The notes under the pieces: model-generated | Told to the model about the DNA's origin: nothing | The model's database searches: none | Seen by the model: the letters and a program-made list of their open reading frames with translations, nothing else | Position numbers and translations under genes: made by a program | NCBI RefSeq assembly: GCF_900187945.1 | Contig: NZ_FYEH01000002.1 | Span: 62,001 to 126,000, forward strand | From: Arboricoccus pini | Lineage (GTDB): Bacteria; Pseudomonadota; Alphaproteobacteria; Geminicoccales; Geminicoccaceae | Direction: 5' to 3' | DNA length: 64,000 bases | Shown: positions 1 to 10,800 of the stretch, one piece after another | Numbering within the stretch: the first letter of the stretch is position 1 | Layout of the letters: each line of letters begins with the position of its first letter

Positions 1-2
1 GG

Positions 3-25
3 CCGCGGATGGCAGGCATCCGCGG
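3..25 (-). terminator. Candidate terminator hairpin after the amino-acid binding protein gene
   Basis: A perfect 9-bp inverted repeat (CCGCGGATG at 3-11 and CATCCGCGG at 17-25) with a 5-base loop lies just beyond the stop codon of the minus-strand gene ending at 35. Position and GC-rich stem suit an intrinsic terminator. The T-tract that would confirm it falls outside the window, so it could instead be an intercistronic hairpin in front of permease genes. Confidence 0.45.
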
Positions 26-34
26 GTCGGTCAC

Positions 35-1063
35 CTAGCGGACGGGTATGCCGTACATAAGGCCACCGGCATTCCAAAGAGCGTTTTGTCCGCGCGGCAG
101 CTTCAAAGGCGTACTCGGGCCGACGTTCCGATCGTACATCTCGCCGTAATTGCCGACCTGTTTGACGATGTTGTAGGCCCAGGCATTATCGATGCCCAAT
201 TGCTTGCCCATGTCACCCTGAACGCCCAGGAGACGCTGTACGGTCGGGCTCTGGCTCGAAGCTTTCTGCTCGTCCACATTTTTCGAGGTGATGCCCGCTT
301 CCTCGGCCTCGAGCTGGGCATAGAGGGACCATTTGACGATCGTGAACCATTCGTCGTCGCCACGGCGCACGGCTGGCCCCAAAGGTTCCTTCGAGATCGT
401 CTCCGGCAGGATCGTGTAGTCGCCAGGGTTGCTCAGATCGTTCGCCAGCGAGGCCGCGAGACCGGACTTGTCGGTCGTGTAGACCTGACAGCGCCCTTGC
501 TCGAACGCCTGGAGCAGCTGGTCCAGCGCCTCGATGACGACGGTTTGGAGCTTCATGTTATGCGTGCGGAAATAGTCCGCTAGATTGAGCTCCGTCGTCG
601 TCCCGGGCTGGACGCAAACCGTGGCGCCATCGAGTTCGAGCGCGCTCTTCACGCCGAGACTGTTAGGTACCAGGAAGCCCTGCCCGTCGTAGAAATTCAC
701 GCCGGCGAACTCGAGGCCTTGGCTGGCGTCACGCGTCAGCGTCCAGGTCGTATTGCGGTAGAGGATGTCGACCTCGCCCGATTGCAGAGCGGTGAAACGC
801 TGCTGAGCGTTGAGCGGCACAAATTGGACCTTGGTGGCATCCCCGAGTACGGCCGCAGCCACGACGCGACAACCGTCAGCGTCGATTCCCGTCCATTTGC
901 CCTGGCTATCGGGCAGCGAAAAGCCGGCCAGGCCGGTATTGACGCCGCATTTGACGGCTCCGCGACTCTTGACGGCGTCGAGGGTCGGACCAGCACTCGC
1001 GAGATGCGTTCCCCCCAGTACGAAAGCCACGGCCCCGGCAAGGGCGAGACACTTCAAACGCAT
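35..1063 (-). CDS. aapJ: General L-amino acid ABC transporter, periplasmic binding protein (AapJ-like)
   Basis: Periplasmic solute-binding protein of 342 residues that would deliver polar amino acids to an AapQMP-type permease. Residues 1-24 form a Sec signal peptide (Lys-containing N-terminus, hydrophobic core, cleavage after LASA). The mature protein shows family 3 solute-binding features: RGAVKCGVN near the N-terminus, a GIDADGCR block and a C-terminal YGEMYDRNVG segment. The ATG at 1063 was chosen because GGAGG lies 4 bases upstream and the signal peptide starts there; an in-frame extension to 1201 has no site. The permease and ATPase genes would lie left of the window. Divergence from metC is an arrangement also met in rhizobia. 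Substrate range is inferred from the family. Confidence 0.88.
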   Translation of the reverse strand: MRLKCLALAGAVAFVLGGTHLASAGPTLDAVKSRGAVKCGVNTGLAGFSLPDSQGKWTGIDADGCRVVAAAVLGDATKVQFVPLNAQQRFTALQSGEVDILYRNTTWTLTRDASQGLEFAGVNFYDGQGFLVPNSLGVKSALELDGATVCVQPGTTTELNLADYFRTHNMKLQTVVIEALDQLLQAFEQGRCQVYTTDKSGLAASLANDLSNPGDYTILPETISKEPLGPAVRRGDDEWFTIVKWSLYAQLEAEEAGITSKNVDEQKASSQSPTVQRLLGVQGDMGKQLGIDNAWAYNIVKQVGNYGEMYDRNVGPSTPLKLPRGQNALWNAGGLMYGIPVR

Positions 1064-1174
1064 GGAACCTCCAAAGTTGGCGACCCTTCCTCGAAAGAGG
1101 CAGGGTCGATTCCGGCCACACTCGCGGATTGTCGTACCCGCAGTCATGCACGCGGCAGCCCTGATTGCCAATCG

Positions 1175-1202
1175 TTTACACAACGCTCGTCCGGTGCACA
1201 AT
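1175..1202 (+). promoter_or_regulatory. Candidate sigma-70-type promoter for metC
   Basis: TTTACA (1175-1180) and CACAAT (1197-1202) are separated by 16 bases inside the 229-base divergent region between the binding-protein gene and metC, about 90 bases before the metC start. Both hexamers match consensus only partly, so this is a weak prediction. I see nothing else definable in 1064-1292. Confidence 0.25.
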
Positions 1203-1292
1203 TTCCCAGCAGGTAATCACGTTGGCTGGATGGACCCGGGCCTCATCGTGTATGCCCACAGCGTCGAACCGAGCGATGAGGATGTGATCATC

Positions 1293-2483
1293 TTGAAGAA
1301 GCGGACTTTGACGTCTTACAGCGATGCGACCGCCGTTACCGTTCTGGGACGGGACCCCGATGCCCATTTCGGAATCGTCAATCCACCGGTCTATCGAGCT
1401 TCGACCATCCTCTACCCGACCGTCGATGCACTTCGTCGGCACGAGACACGCGGCAATGTCCAGTATGGCCGTTATGGCACGCCGACCAATTTCGCGCTCG
1501 AAGAGGCGCTCACTGCTCTAGAGGAGGGTTATAGCTCCATTGCGGTGGGATCAGGCAAGACCGCGATCACTGCCACCCTTTTGGCCTTGCTCGAACCGGG
1601 TGATCATCTGCTCGTAACGGATAGCGTCTACGGCCCGACGCGCGGTTTCGCCGATGGCATGCTCACGAAATTCGGGATCGCGATCGAGTATTTCGATCCA
1701 CTCATCGGTGCCGATATCGAAGCCAGGATCCGGCCGAACACCAAAGCGATTTTTCTCGAGAGCCCCGGATCATGGACGTTCGAAATTCAGGACGTGCCAG
1801 CGATCGTCTCGGTTGCGAAACGGCATGGGGTTGTCACGCTTATCGATAATACTTGGGCCTCGCCACTATTCTTCAAGCCCTTGGCCTTGGGCGTGGATAT
1901 CAGCATTCACGCTGCGACCAAGTATATCGGAGGTCACTCGGATCTGATGATGGGAACCATCACGATGACCGAGGCCATGGATCATCGTCTTCGCAAGTCC
2001 ATCTGGGAGACTACGACGGCTTCCTCGCCGGACGACTGCGCTTTGGCCTTGCGTGGATTGCGGACGCTGGACGTCCGTCTCAAACAACATCAGCAATCGG
2101 CAATCGATGTGGCGCATTGGCTGGCGACACAACCGGAAGTGGCAGAAGTCATTCATCCGGCCCTCCCCAATCATCCGGGACACGCAGTTTGGCGCCGCGA
2201 CTTCAAGGGCTCGAGCGGTCTTTTCGGCTTCATCTTGAAGTCGTCGTCGGCAGCTGCGCTGGCCGCCATGCTCGACGAACTCGAATTTTTCGGCATGGGC
2301 TATAGCTGGGGCGGGTATGAGAGCCTCTTGATCCCGGTCGAGCCTGCGGCGATCCGCTCCGCAGTCCCCTGGACGCGATCCGGGCAGGCGATGCGGATGC
2401 ATGTAGGGCTCGAGAGCCCGACCGACCTCATCCGCGATCTCGAGGCCGGTTTCGCGCGCTTCAGACGGGCCCTGTCCGACTAG
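1293..2483 (+). CDS. metC: Cystathionine beta-lyase
   Basis: PLP-dependent Cys/Met metabolism enzyme (fold type I) that splits cystathionine to homocysteine, pyruvate and ammonia in methionine synthesis; cytoplasmic. With a TTG start at 1293 (GAGGA about 10 bases upstream) the product has 396 residues, the normal family length. The PLP lysine in the ATKYIGGHSD motif is then residue 210, the same number as in E. coli MetC. Other family marks are VNPPVYRAST near the N-terminus and the QYGRYGTPT cofactor segment. Upstream codons to 810 are open but read through the neighbouring gene and are not credible. A GTG at 1284 is possible but sits on the ribosome binding site. The 3' end overlaps the convergent tlyA by 23 bases. 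Some members act as gamma-lyases; gene neighbourhood favours MetC. Confidence 0.9.
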   Translation: MKKRTLTSYSDATAVTVLGRDPDAHFGIVNPPVYRASTILYPTVDALRRHETRGNVQYGRYGTPTNFALEEALTALEEGYSSIAVGSGKTAITATLLALLEPGDHLLVTDSVYGPTRGFADGMLTKFGIAIEYFDPLIGADIEARIRPNTKAIFLESPGSWTFEIQDVPAIVSVAKRHGVVTLIDNTWASPLFFKPLALGVDISIHAATKYIGGHSDLMMGTITMTEAMDHRLRKSIWETTTASSPDDCALALRGLRTLDVRLKQHQQSAIDVAHWLATQPEVAEVIHPALPNHPGHAVWRRDFKGSSGLFGFILKSSSAAALAAMLDELEFFGMGYSWGGYESLLIPVEPAAIRSAVPWTRSGQAMRMHVGLESPTDLIRDLEAGFARFRRALSD

Positions 2484-3207
2484 CGGCGACTAGATACTCG
2501 ATATTGCCGGCGGGCCCGCGCACCGGACTCTCGACTAAGCCAGTGGCATGCCAGCCGGGCTGGGCGTCGAGCCAGTGGCGAACGCCGTCGCAGATGCGGG
2601 TCCGGATCGTCGCATCGCGCACGACACCGCCCTGCCCCACCTCCCGCGCGGCCGCCTCGAATTGCGGTTTGATCAAGGCAACGAGCCGGGCTTCCGCCGA
2701 TGCCAGCGCCATGGCGGCCGGCAGGACAGTCGCCAGGCGGATGAAGCTTGCATCGCAGACGATCAGATCGATGGGCTCTGGGATAATAGTCGCGTCGAGA
2801 AAGCGCGCATTTTGACCTTCGCGGAGCTGGACCCGAGGATCATTGCGCAACTGCCAGTCGAGCAGGCCCTTGCCCACATCGACGGCATAGACTCGCTTGG
2901 CACCATGGCGGAGCAGCACATGTGTAAAACCTCCAGTTGAGGCTCCGACATCGAGGGCGATGAGGCCCATCGGATCAATATGGAACGCCTCGATGGCCGC
3001 CTTGAGCTTCCCGGCCCCGCGGCTCACCCAACCCTCGCCGCGCCCGCGGATCTCGAGGGGAATGTCCGCGCGCACGAGGGTGCCGGCCTTGTCGAGCCGC
3101 TTCTCAGAGGAAAATACCTGGCCCGCCATCAGCATGGCTCGCGCCTTGTCGAGATCGTCGGCCAGACCGCGCTCGACCAAAAGGCAATCCAGTCGCTCGC
3201 GCGCCAC
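2461..3207 (-). CDS. tlyA: TlyA family rRNA 2'-O-methyltransferase (hemolysin A homologue)
   Basis: Predicted S-adenosylmethionine-dependent ribose methyltransferase acting on ribosomal RNA; 248 residues, the usual size. An S4 RNA-binding domain occupies about residues 3-65 (RERLDCLLVERGLADD onward). A FtsJ/RrmJ-type Rossmann domain follows, with the SAM-binding loop LDVGASTGGFT and the acidic ALIKPQFE segment. The GTG start at 3207 was chosen because it leaves 5 bases after the GNAT stop and begins directly at the S4 domain. It is the last gene of the minus-strand run that starts at sdhE; dxs followed by tlyA is a common pairing. Actinobacterial homologues methylate both 16S and 23S rRNA; the target here is not known. 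Confidence 0.9.
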   Translation of the reverse strand: MARERLDCLLVERGLADDLDKARAMLMAGQVFSSEKRLDKAGTLVRADIPLEIRGRGEGWVSRGAGKLKAAIEAFHIDPMGLIALDVGASTGGFTHVLLRHGAKRVYAVDVGKGLLDWQLRNDPRVQLREGQNARFLDATIIPEPIDLIVCDASFIRLATVLPAAMALASAEARLVALIKPQFEAAAREVGQGGVVRDATIRTRICDGVRHWLDAQPGWHATGLVESPVRGPAGNIEYLVAASRTGPV

Positions 3208-3212
3208 CGCCG

Positions 3213-3698
3213 TCAAAGTGTCCTGTACATTATGAGGCCATCCACATAGCCCGCGGTTGGATGGAGGAAGGCCCGCGGCAATCGCCCGACCGTCTCCATG
3301 CCGAGGCTGCGCCAAAGCGCAATGGCGGCCACATTCGTGGCGACAACGAAATTATATTGGAGTGCCTTGAAGCCCCGCTCGCGGGCACGGGCCAACGCGT
3401 GATTGCCCATCTGTCGCGCCAGGCCGCGTCCGGTCGCCGCTGGATGGACGACGAAGCCGCAATTGGCTACGTGCGAGCCGCCGCCTTGCGCATTGGCGCG
3501 CAGATAATACGTGCCGACGACCTCGCCGTCGGCGACGATAACGAAGACCTCGTGTTCTGGCCTCAACCAGTAAGCGAGCGCACCCTTGCGATCCAAGTCA
3601 GGCGACAGAAGATAGGTTGAGCCGTCCCTGATCATGGGCTCGAGGATGGACCATAGGGCGTTGTCGTCGGCCGGTGTCGAAACAGGGCGAATCTGCAA
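3213..3698 (-). CDS. GNAT family N-acetyltransferase
   Basis: Single-domain acetyltransferase of 161 residues. The acetyl-CoA-binding motif A is visible as VHPAATGRGLARQMGNHAL, preceded by the strand FVIVADGEVVGTYYL and followed by the QYNFVVATN-AAIALWRSLG motif B. Substrate unknown; small-molecule and protein targets are both possible for this superfamily. I chose a TTG start at 3698, where the protein opens with the usual IRPVSTPADD strand just beyond the dxs stop; an ATG at 3755 would add 19 atypical residues and overlap dxs. It lies between dxs and tlyA in one transcription unit, which need not imply a shared function. Confidence 0.8.
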   Translation of the reverse strand: MQIRPVSTPADDNALWSILEPMIRDGSTYLLSPDLDRKGALAYWLRPEHEVFVIVADGEVVGTYYLRANAQGGGSHVANCGFVVHPAATGRGLARQMGNHALARARERGFKALQYNFVVATNVAAIALWRSLGMETVGRLPRAFLHPTAGYVDGLIMYRTL

Positions 3699-3714
3699 AG
3701 TTGATCTCGTCGTT

Positions 3715-5634
3715 TTAAACGGCAGCCAGTCGTCTGGTGCCGGACTCACGGCCAATGACCGCCTTCACGAGCTTGACGATATGGGAGGCCGTCAAGCCGG
3801 CCTCCTCATATTGCCGCGCCGGCGTATCGTGGTCGATAAAGTGATCGGGCAACACCATGCTGCGGAGACGCGTGTGGCCATCGTCGAGCAGACCGGCATT
3901 GACCATGAATTGCTGCACTTGGCTGCCGAAGCCTCCGACAGCACCTTCCTCGATGGTGACGATGAGGCCATGGCGACGGGCCAGGTCACGGATGAGATCC
4001 TCGTCTAGAGGCTTTGCAAACCGGGCATCGGCGACGGAGACCGTAATACCTTGCCGCCCAAGATCCTCAGCCGCAATCAGCGACTCCGAGAGGCGCGGGC
4101 CGAAGCTCAGTAGTGCCACCTGCTCGCCATGTCGCAAGATCCTGCCCTTGCCTATGGCAAGAGGCGTGCCGCGCTCCGGCAGATCAACGCCGGCCCCGTC
4201 GCCGCGCGGATAGCGTACCGCGCTCGGTCGATCGTCGATCGTCGCTGCCGTCGCCACCATGTGCATGAGTTCCGCCTCGTCCGCCGCCGCCATGACGACG
4301 AAACCAGGCAGGCTGCACAGATAGCCGATGTCGAAGCTTCCGGCATGGGTGGCGCCGTCGGCGCCGACGAGGCCGGCGCGGTCGATGGCGAATCGGACCG
4401 GCAGACTCTGGATCGCCACGTCGTGTACGATCTGATCGTAGGCACGCTGCAGGAAGGTCGAGTAGATCGCACAAAAAGGGCGAAATCCCTCGCAGGCGAG
4501 CCCGGCCGCGAAGGTAACCGCATGCTGCTCGGCGATCCCACAGTCGAAGACACGCTGCGGAAAGAGCTCCGCCATCTTGTCGACGCCTGTGCCTGAAGGC
4601 ATTGCCGCGGTTATTGCGACAATCTTGTCATCCGCCTTTGCTTCGGCGACCAAGGCACGGGCAAAGACAGAAGTATATGACGGCGCGTTAGATGCCGCTT
4701 TTTGCTGCTTGCCGGTCGCGATCTCGAAGCGGCTGACACCATGGTATTTGTCAAGCGCCGCTTCTGCCGGCGGATACCCCTTGCCTTTTTGCGTAACCAG
4801 ATGGATCAGCACGGGCCCCTTCGCGCGACCATCGCGGACATTTTCGAGCACCGGTATCAGATGATCGAGATTATGCCCGTCGAGCGGACCTATATAATAA
4901 AAGCCCAGTTCTTCGAATAATGTGCCACCCGTCGCCATGCCACGCGCATATTCCTCGGCGCGGGCCGCCATGTTTTGCAGGCGGCTGGGGAAACGCTTGG
5001 CCAATTGTTTCGCCACATGGCGAAAGCCCCGATAGGTATGGCTCGAAACGACGCGCGATAGATAAGAACTCATCGCTCCCGTCGGCGGGGCGATCGACAT
5101 ATCGTTATCGTTCAGGATGACGATCATCCGGGCCTGCATGGCCCCGGCATTGTTCATCGCCTCATAAGCCATGCCGGCGCTCATGGCGCCATCGCCGATC
5201 ACTGCCACGACATTGCGCGGGTGTTGCTCCAGCCTCGCTGCCGTCGCCATGCCGAGGCCCGCCGAGATCGAGGTCGAGCTGTGAGCAGCGCCAAACGGAT
5301 CGTAGGGGCTTTCGCTACGACGCGTGAAGCCCGAAAGGCCGCCTCCCTGCCGCAATGTGCGGATCCGGTCGCGCCGGCCGGTCAGAATCTTATGGGGATA
5401 GGCCTGATGTCCCACATCCCAGATAAGCCGATCGTTCGGCGTGTCGAAGACATAGTGGAGAGCCACGGACAACTCGACCACTCCGAGACCGGCGCCGAGA
5501 TGCCCGCCCGTTACAGAGACAGCATCGATGGTCTCACGCCGAAGTTCCTCCGCCACCTGTGGCAGCTGATCCACGCTGAGCGCCCGAAGATCAGCAGGAC
5601 GATTAATCATATCGAGCAGCGGTGTGTCACTCAT
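3715..5634 (-). CDS. dxs: 1-deoxy-D-xylulose-5-phosphate synthase
   Basis: First and rate-controlling enzyme of the MEP pathway: condenses pyruvate and glyceraldehyde 3-phosphate to DXP, using thiamine diphosphate and Mg2+; also feeds thiamine and pyridoxal synthesis. It has 639 residues. The N-terminal transketolase domain carries the ThDP motif starting GDG at 147-149 and ending NN at 161-162. The pyrimidine-binding domain has the [13 protein letters not shown] signature, and a C-terminal transketolase domain follows. The ATG at 5634 has GAAAGAA upstream and gives the normal length; the open frame extends to 5703 without support. It follows ispA by 76 bases, continuing the xseB-ispA-dxs order also seen in E. 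coli. Confidence 0.97.
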   Translation of the reverse strand: MSDTPLLDMINRPADLRALSVDQLPQVAEELRRETIDAVSVTGGHLGAGLGVVELSVALHYVFDTPNDRLIWDVGHQAYPHKILTGRRDRIRTLRQGGGLSGFTRRSESPYDPFGAAHSSTSISAGLGMATAARLEQHPRNVVAVIGDGAMSAGMAYEAMNNAGAMQARMIVILNDNDMSIAPPTGAMSSYLSRVVSSHTYRGFRHVAKQLAKRFPSRLQNMAARAEEYARGMATGGTLFEELGFYYIGPLDGHNLDHLIPVLENVRDGRAKGPVLIHLVTQKGKGYPPAEAALDKYHGVSRFEIATGKQQKAASNAPSYTSVFARALVAEAKADDKIVAITAAMPSGTGVDKMAELFPQRVFDCGIAEQHAVTFAAGLACEGFRPFCAIYSTFLQRAYDQIVHDVAIQSLPVRFAIDRAGLVGADGATHAGSFDIGYLCSLPGFVVMAAADEAELMHMVATAATIDDRPSAVRYPRGDGAGVDLPERGTPLAIGKGRILRHGEQVALLSFGPRLSESLIAAEDLGRQGITVSVADARFAKPLDEDLIRDLARRHGLIVTIEEGAVGGFGSQVQQFMVNAGLLDDGHTRLRSMVLPDHFIDHDTPARQYEEAGLTASHIVKLVKAVIGRESGTRRLAAV

Positions 5635-5710
5635 GTAATTCTTTCGCGCGTCTGCGGAGCATTTCGTCGCGGCTCGTAAAGGCGTCTCGTGGTGATCTCT
5701 CAAAAATCGC

Positions 5711-6601
5711 TCATGAACTGCGATCTATAACGAAATCAAACAGCTGGCCCAAGAGGTTGGTTTCCAGTTTGGCTCGGCTGAGCGCACTCCACCCTTGCTG
5801 CCGCAGCTCGATCAACCTCGCTCGCGCAGCGGGAGCCCCCAGCAGGGTAACGAAGGTCTTGCGGCCGAGTGCCGCATCCCGGCCCGCCATTTTGCCCGTC
5901 TCGCCGACCTCGAGATCGAGCAGGTCGTCGCGAATCTGAAAGGCTAGGCCCAGGGCATCCGCATAAACGGTAAGGGCTCGAAGTGCCGCGGCGTCCAGCC
6001 CGGCCAAGCGGGCACCCGCTTCCAGGGAAAAGCCGATCAGTGCGCCTGTTTTCAGGCGCTGAAGCTGTACCAGCTCTTCTTCGCTTAGGAGACGCTCGCT
6101 GCTGCTCTCCAGATCGAGCATCTGGCCACCGCACATGCCAGCAGCACCAGCTGCCCGGCCGAGGCCGACGACGAGCTCCAGGCGAAGCGGGGCAGCCGCC
6201 GGCCAGTCCGCCCTGGCCAAGACCTCCATCGCCAGCGCGTTCAAGGCATCGCCCGCCAAAATGGCGGTAGCCTCACCGAACTGTCGGTGGACTGACGGCT
6301 TCCCGCGCCGAAGCTCGGCATCGTCCATGGCCGGCAGATCGTCGTGAACGAGACTATAGCAATGAACGAGCTCAATCGCAGCACCGACCCGCGTAATGGA
6401 CGCACGATCGACGTGGCCCAGAGCAGCGCCAGCGTGTACGAGAATGGGTCGGAAACGCTTGCCTGCTTCGAGGCACGCATAGCGCATAGCTTCCAGCAGC
6501 CTCGGAGGAACGGTATCGGTAGGACTAAGGAGTCGATCAAGCTCGCGCTCGATGTCGGCCGCCACCCGGGCCATAATATCCTTCAAGATCGGGCCGCTCA
6601 C
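5711..6601 (-). CDS. ispA: Polyprenyl (farnesyl/geranylgeranyl) diphosphate synthase
   Basis: Trans-isoprenyl diphosphate synthase that condenses isopentenyl diphosphate with allylic diphosphates. Both Asp-rich Mg2+ sites are intact: DDLPAMD at 87-93 and DDLLD at 225-229. The C-terminal region is normal and the length (296) fits IspA. Residues CY at 81-82, four to five positions before the first Asp motif, set chain length in this family; they suggest C15 product but do not prove it. The GTG start at 6601 overlaps the xseB stop as GTGA, indicating translational coupling. Confidence 0.93.
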   Translation of the reverse strand: MSGPILKDIMARVAADIERELDRLLSPTDTVPPRLLEAMRYACLEAGKRFRPILVHAGAALGHVDRASITRVGAAIELVHCYSLVHDDLPAMDDAELRRGKPSVHRQFGEATAILAGDALNALAMEVLARADWPAAAPLRLELVVGLGRAAGAAGMCGGQMLDLESSSERLLSEEELVQLQRLKTGALIGFSLEAGARLAGLDAAALRALTVYADALGLAFQIRDDLLDLEVGETGKMAGRDAALGRKTFVTLLGAPAARARLIELRQQGWSALSRAKLETNLLGQLFDFVIDRSS

Positions 6602-6885
6602 GCCGGATCCAGCGGTTGCAGGCGGGCATTGCCAGCCGCATCGAAGCTGAGCTTCTCGACGCGCAACTCCGCCTCCTTAAGTTTCGTTGTGCAATGTTGG
6701 CGCAGTTCGGTCCCGCGCTCATAGGCCTTGATGGCCGCATCGAGATCGAGCTGACCGCGCTCCAGTTTTTGGACGATCAACTCGAGCTCGGCCAGTGCTT
6801 CCTCGAAGCTCATGGAGGCGACGGCGGCATCTGTGGTCGGGCGAGCGGGATCCGATTTCAGCGATTCGGCAAGCGACTTAGCCAT
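6598..6885 (-). CDS. xseB: Exodeoxyribonuclease VII small subunit
   Basis: Small helical subunit (95 residues) of exonuclease VII, the single-strand DNA exonuclease. The conserved core FEEALAELELIVQKLERG (about residues 27-44) and following LDAAIKAYERG helix are clear. The start has GGAGAAG 7 bases upstream. Its partner XseA is encoded about 40 kb away at 46659-48149, so the two subunits are not co-transcribed. It is coupled to ispA by a 4-base overlap. Confidence 0.95.
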   Translation of the reverse strand: MAKSLAESLKSDPARPTTDAAVASMSFEEALAELELIVQKLERGQLDLDAAIKAYERGTELRQHCTTKLKEAELRVEKLSFDAAGNARLQPLDPA

Positions 6886-6910
6886 TGGCTTCTCCGGGCA
6901 TCAGGCAATT

Positions 6911-7828
6911 TTAGGTGAGCCCCTCGAGATGCGCCACGACCGAGCGGGCGAGCGCGTCAATATCGTAGCCACCCTCAAGCGTCGAGACGATCCGCCCCCC
7001 GGCATGCGTCAAGGCCAACTTGCGCAGCTCGCTGGTGATCCAGGCGAAATCGTCTTCCTCCAGCATGAGGTCGGCAAGCGGGTCCGCGACATGCGCATCG
7101 AAACCCGCGGAGATCAAAAGAAGCTCGGGCGCGAAGCGATCGATCGCCGGCAGCAGGGAGCCTTCCACGACGGCACGAAAGCCTGCTCCGCCGGTACCGG
7201 CCGGCAAAGGGAGATTGAGGATGGTGCCGTGCGCACCCTTCTCGGCCGCGCGGCCCGAGTGAGGAAAGAGCGAAGTCTGATGGATGGATGCGTAGAAGAC
7301 GCGCGGCTCATTCCAGAACGTCGCCTGTGTGCCATTACCATGGTGGACGTCGAAATCGACGATGGCCACACGTTGGAAATCGCCGCTCGCTAGCGCATGA
7401 GCCGCAGCAATCGCAATCTGGTTGTAGAGACAAAAGCCCATGGCGCGGGCGGGCTCCGCGTGGTGGCCGGGCGGCCTTGTCGCGCAGAAGACGATGTTCG
7501 TTTCGCCGGTTCGGAGCGCCTCGACGGCGGCGCAACACGCTCCCGCCGCATGAATGGCGGCGGTCAGCGAGCCGGGTGAAACGATCGTATCGCCATCGAC
7601 GGCGCTGAGGCCTTCTGCCGGCATCAGCTTTGCCAGGCGCTCTTGAAATTCAGGAGGATGGACGCGGCCGATCTGTTCGCTCGTCGCCGCGGGAGCCTCT
7701 CGCCTTTGCCAGTCGGGCCCTGCTGACTCCTCTAGCGCCGCCAGAACGGCTTCGAGGCGGCCTGGACACTCCGGATGACCAGGTCCGGTCTGGTGGCCGA
7801 GACCGGAGCGATGGGTGAGCAGCAGCAT
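6911..7828 (-). CDS. Histone deacetylase family (acetoin utilisation/acetylpolyamine amidohydrolase-like) protein
   Basis: Zn-dependent deacetylase of the arginase/deacetylase fold, 305 residues. The catalytic dyad HH is at 122-123 in RPPGHHAEP, and the metal ligands appear as D160 and H162 in VDFDVHHGNGTQ and D244 in AGFDAH. The active site therefore looks complete. Bacterial members hydrolyse acetylpolyamines, acetylated lysines or short-chain amides; the natural substrate cannot be read from sequence. The gene sits 15 bases after mfd and 25 before xseB, so it is probably co-transcribed with both, a neighbourhood I recognise from other alphaproteobacteria. Confidence 0.92.
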   Translation of the reverse strand: MLLLTHRSGLGHQTGPGHPECPGRLEAVLAALEESAGPDWQRREAPAATSEQIGRVHPPEFQERLAKLMPAEGLSAVDGDTIVSPGSLTAAIHAAGACCAAVEALRTGETNIVFCATRPPGHHAEPARAMGFCLYNQIAIAAAHALASGDFQRVAIVDFDVHHGNGTQATFWNEPRVFYASIHQTSLFPHSGRAAEKGAHGTILNLPLPAGTGGAGFRAVVEGSLLPAIDRFAPELLLISAGFDAHVADPLADLMLEEDDFAWITSELRKLALTHAGGRIVSTLEGGYDIDALARSVVAHLEGLT

Positions 7829-7843
7829 CGATCCTCGATCGCC

Positions 7844-10800
7844 CTAGGTGGCCAGCTTGGCGAGCTCGCTTGCGAGGAAGCGTGCCGCCTTCAATCGCTC
7901 GGGCGGCGACTGTGTCTCACGCATCATGACAAGCCGATGATCCGGTCGGACCCGCATCTGCCCCTTGCTGTTGGCGATCCAGCCGACCAGCCTGTCGGGC
8001 CGAGGAAAGCGGTTTTCGTGAAATGTCGCGACGATTCCCTTCGGCCCGGCATCGAGCTTAGCCACGTTGGCACGACGGCAGAGCTGTTTGATTCCGACAA
8101 TTTCAATCAGTTGTCGCGTCTCGATCGGCATCTTGCCAAAACGGTCCACCAGCTCAGCCGCAAAGGCATCGAGTTCGTCCGCCTCCTGCAGCGAGGCCAG
8201 GCGACGATACATGCTGAGCCTAAGGTCGAGATCGCCAATATAACTCTCAGGCATCAACGCTGCGGCATCGACCGTGATCTGTGGCGTCCAGTCCGTCGCC
8301 GAGCTGGCGGATTGCTCGGCGTCCTTGGCAGCCCGCCTGAGCTCGGTGACAGCCTCCTCCAGCATCTGGTTATAGAGCTCGAAGCCGACCTCCTTGATCT
8401 GACCAGATTGTTCGTCGCCAAGAAGATTACCAGCTCCTCGGATGTCGAGATCGTGCGACGCCAGATGGAAGCCGGCTCCCAGCCCATCTAGAGACTGGAT
8501 GATCTGTAAACGCTTTTCCGCTGTATCGGCGAGCGTTCGTTCGCTCGGCACGGTGAAATAGGCATAGCCCCGGACCTTCGATCGGCCGACCCGACCGCGT
8601 AGCTGATAGAGCTGGGAGAGACCGAAGAGATCCGCGCGATGAACGATCAGCGTGTTAGCGCGCGGAATATCGAGGCCGCTCTCGACGATATTTGTCGCGA
8701 GCAGGAGGTCTACCTTGCCGTCGTAGAAATCGTTCATCACCGCCTCGAGGACGGCGGGCGCCATCTGACCATTTGCAACGGCTATCTTGATTTCGGGCAC
8801 GAGGGCTTCGAGATCCTGTCGCAGTTTCGTCTGATCCGCCACGCGGGGACAGACATAGAAACACTGACCGCCGCGATGATACTCACGCAGGATGGCGTCG
8901 CGGAGCACCACTGGATCGGTCGGCGTGACGAAGGAGCGCACGGCCAGACGATCGACCGGTGGCGTAGCGATGATGGAAAGGTCCTTCATGCCGCCCAACG
9001 CCATGTGCAGCGTGCGTGGGATGGGTGTGGCGGTCATCGTTAATACATGGACCTCGGCGCGGAGCTGCTTCAGCTTCTCCTTGGCCGCCACGCCGAAATG
9101 CTGCTCCTCGTCGATGATCACGAGGCCCAGATCCTTGAACGCTACCCCCTTGCTCAAGAGCGCGTGCGTGCCGACGACGATGTCGACCTCACCGGCGATC
9201 ATGGCCTTTTTCGTCTTGTCCATCTCCTTGGCGGTAACGAAGCGCGAAAGCTGCGCTACGCGGATCGGCATGCCGGCGAAACGCTGTGAGAACACATTGA
9301 AGTGTTGGCGTGCCAGAAGCGTGGTCGGCGCCAACATCGCGACCTGTCGGCCGGACATGGCGACGACGAAGGCTGCGCGAATGGCGACCTCGGTCTTGCC
9401 GAAGCCGACATCGCCGCAGACCAGACGATCCATCGGATGACCCGATGCCATGTCGCCCAGGACCGATTCGATGGCACGCAGTTGGTCCTCGGTTTCCTCG
9501 AAGGGAAAGCGCGCCGCGAACTCGTCATAAATGCCGTGCGCGAGGTCGATAGGCTGACCCTTGCGCATCGCCCGCTCGGCGGCAACTTTGATCAATTCGC
9601 CCGCGAGTTCGCGGATCCGCTCCTTGGCCTTGGCCTTGCGCTGTTGCCAACCGACGCCGCCCAGCTTGTCGAGCGCACCGCCCTCTTCGCCACTACCATA
9701 GCGCGATAATATCTCGAGATTCTCGACGGGCACAAAGAGCTTGTCGTTACCGGCGTAGATCAGTTTGAGCACATCGTGGGGAGCTCCCCCGATTTCGAGC
9801 GTCACCAGGCCATCGAAGCGCCCGATACCATGCTCGGCATGCACGACGAGATCGCCCTCGGCCAACTGCGTCAAATCGGCGATGAATTTGTCGGCTCGCC
9901 TGCTCTTGCGCGCTGCTCGGGCGATACGGTCGCCTAGTAGATCCTGCTCGCTCAGGATGTGCAACCCGTCATCAGCGATCACGCCGTGGTCGAGGGGCAG
10001 CACGACGATGACCACGCCCGGTAGCCGCCTCGCCTCGGCAAAGGTCTCGGCCCGGCTCAACCCTTCAGCACCATGGTCCTCGAGAACCTGTTGCAATCGC
10101 TCGGCTGCGCCATTGCTGGCAACGGCGATCAGCGGCTTTGCCTTGCGCCCGAGAAGCTCGCGCAGATGCCGAACGATTGCATCGAACAAGTTGGTATCGC
10201 GCGTCGCCCGCTCGGTCGCGAAATCCCTGGCGGGACGGCCATGCAGATCGATGACTTCGTCGTACCCCTTGGGTATGGCGGGCGGCGCGTTGAAGATCGA
10301 GAATTGAAAGCTCCGCCGCTCCCTGGCCGCCCGCTCGAAGCTCTGCTCATCGATATAAAGGGCGTCAGGCGGAAGGGCGCGGTAGGGAACGGTGCCAAAG
10401 GTGCTGCCTGTGGGCTCAGGCGTCCGGCGGGCCTCGTAGTGTTCGCCAATCAAGGTAGCTCGGGCGAGGACGCCCTCTCTGGCTAGATGATCAAAGGCCA
10501 GCTCGCAGTCGGCCGGCAGATAATCAAAGAGCGTAGCCAAAGAGTCGTGAAAGAGCGGCAGCCAGTGTTCCATGCCCGGAAATGGGCGACCACTTTGTAC
10601 AGATTCGAGGAGTGGGTCGCTGCTGCCGACGGCGCCGAAAGTCTGCAGATAGCGCGTTCTAAAGCGTTCGATTGCAGCATCATCCAGAACCACCTCGCTG
10701 ACCGCGCCCAGCTCGAGCTGCTGTTCCTTGCCGGCCGAGCGTTGGGTCAATGGATCGAAGCGGCGAATGCTTTCGATCGTCGAACCAAAGAAGTCCAACC

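Noticed and set aside
810-1292. N-terminal extension of metC by about 160 codons
   Set aside because: The added codons are antisense to the binding-protein gene and code for basic residues not found in the family; the TTG at 1293 gives the standard length.
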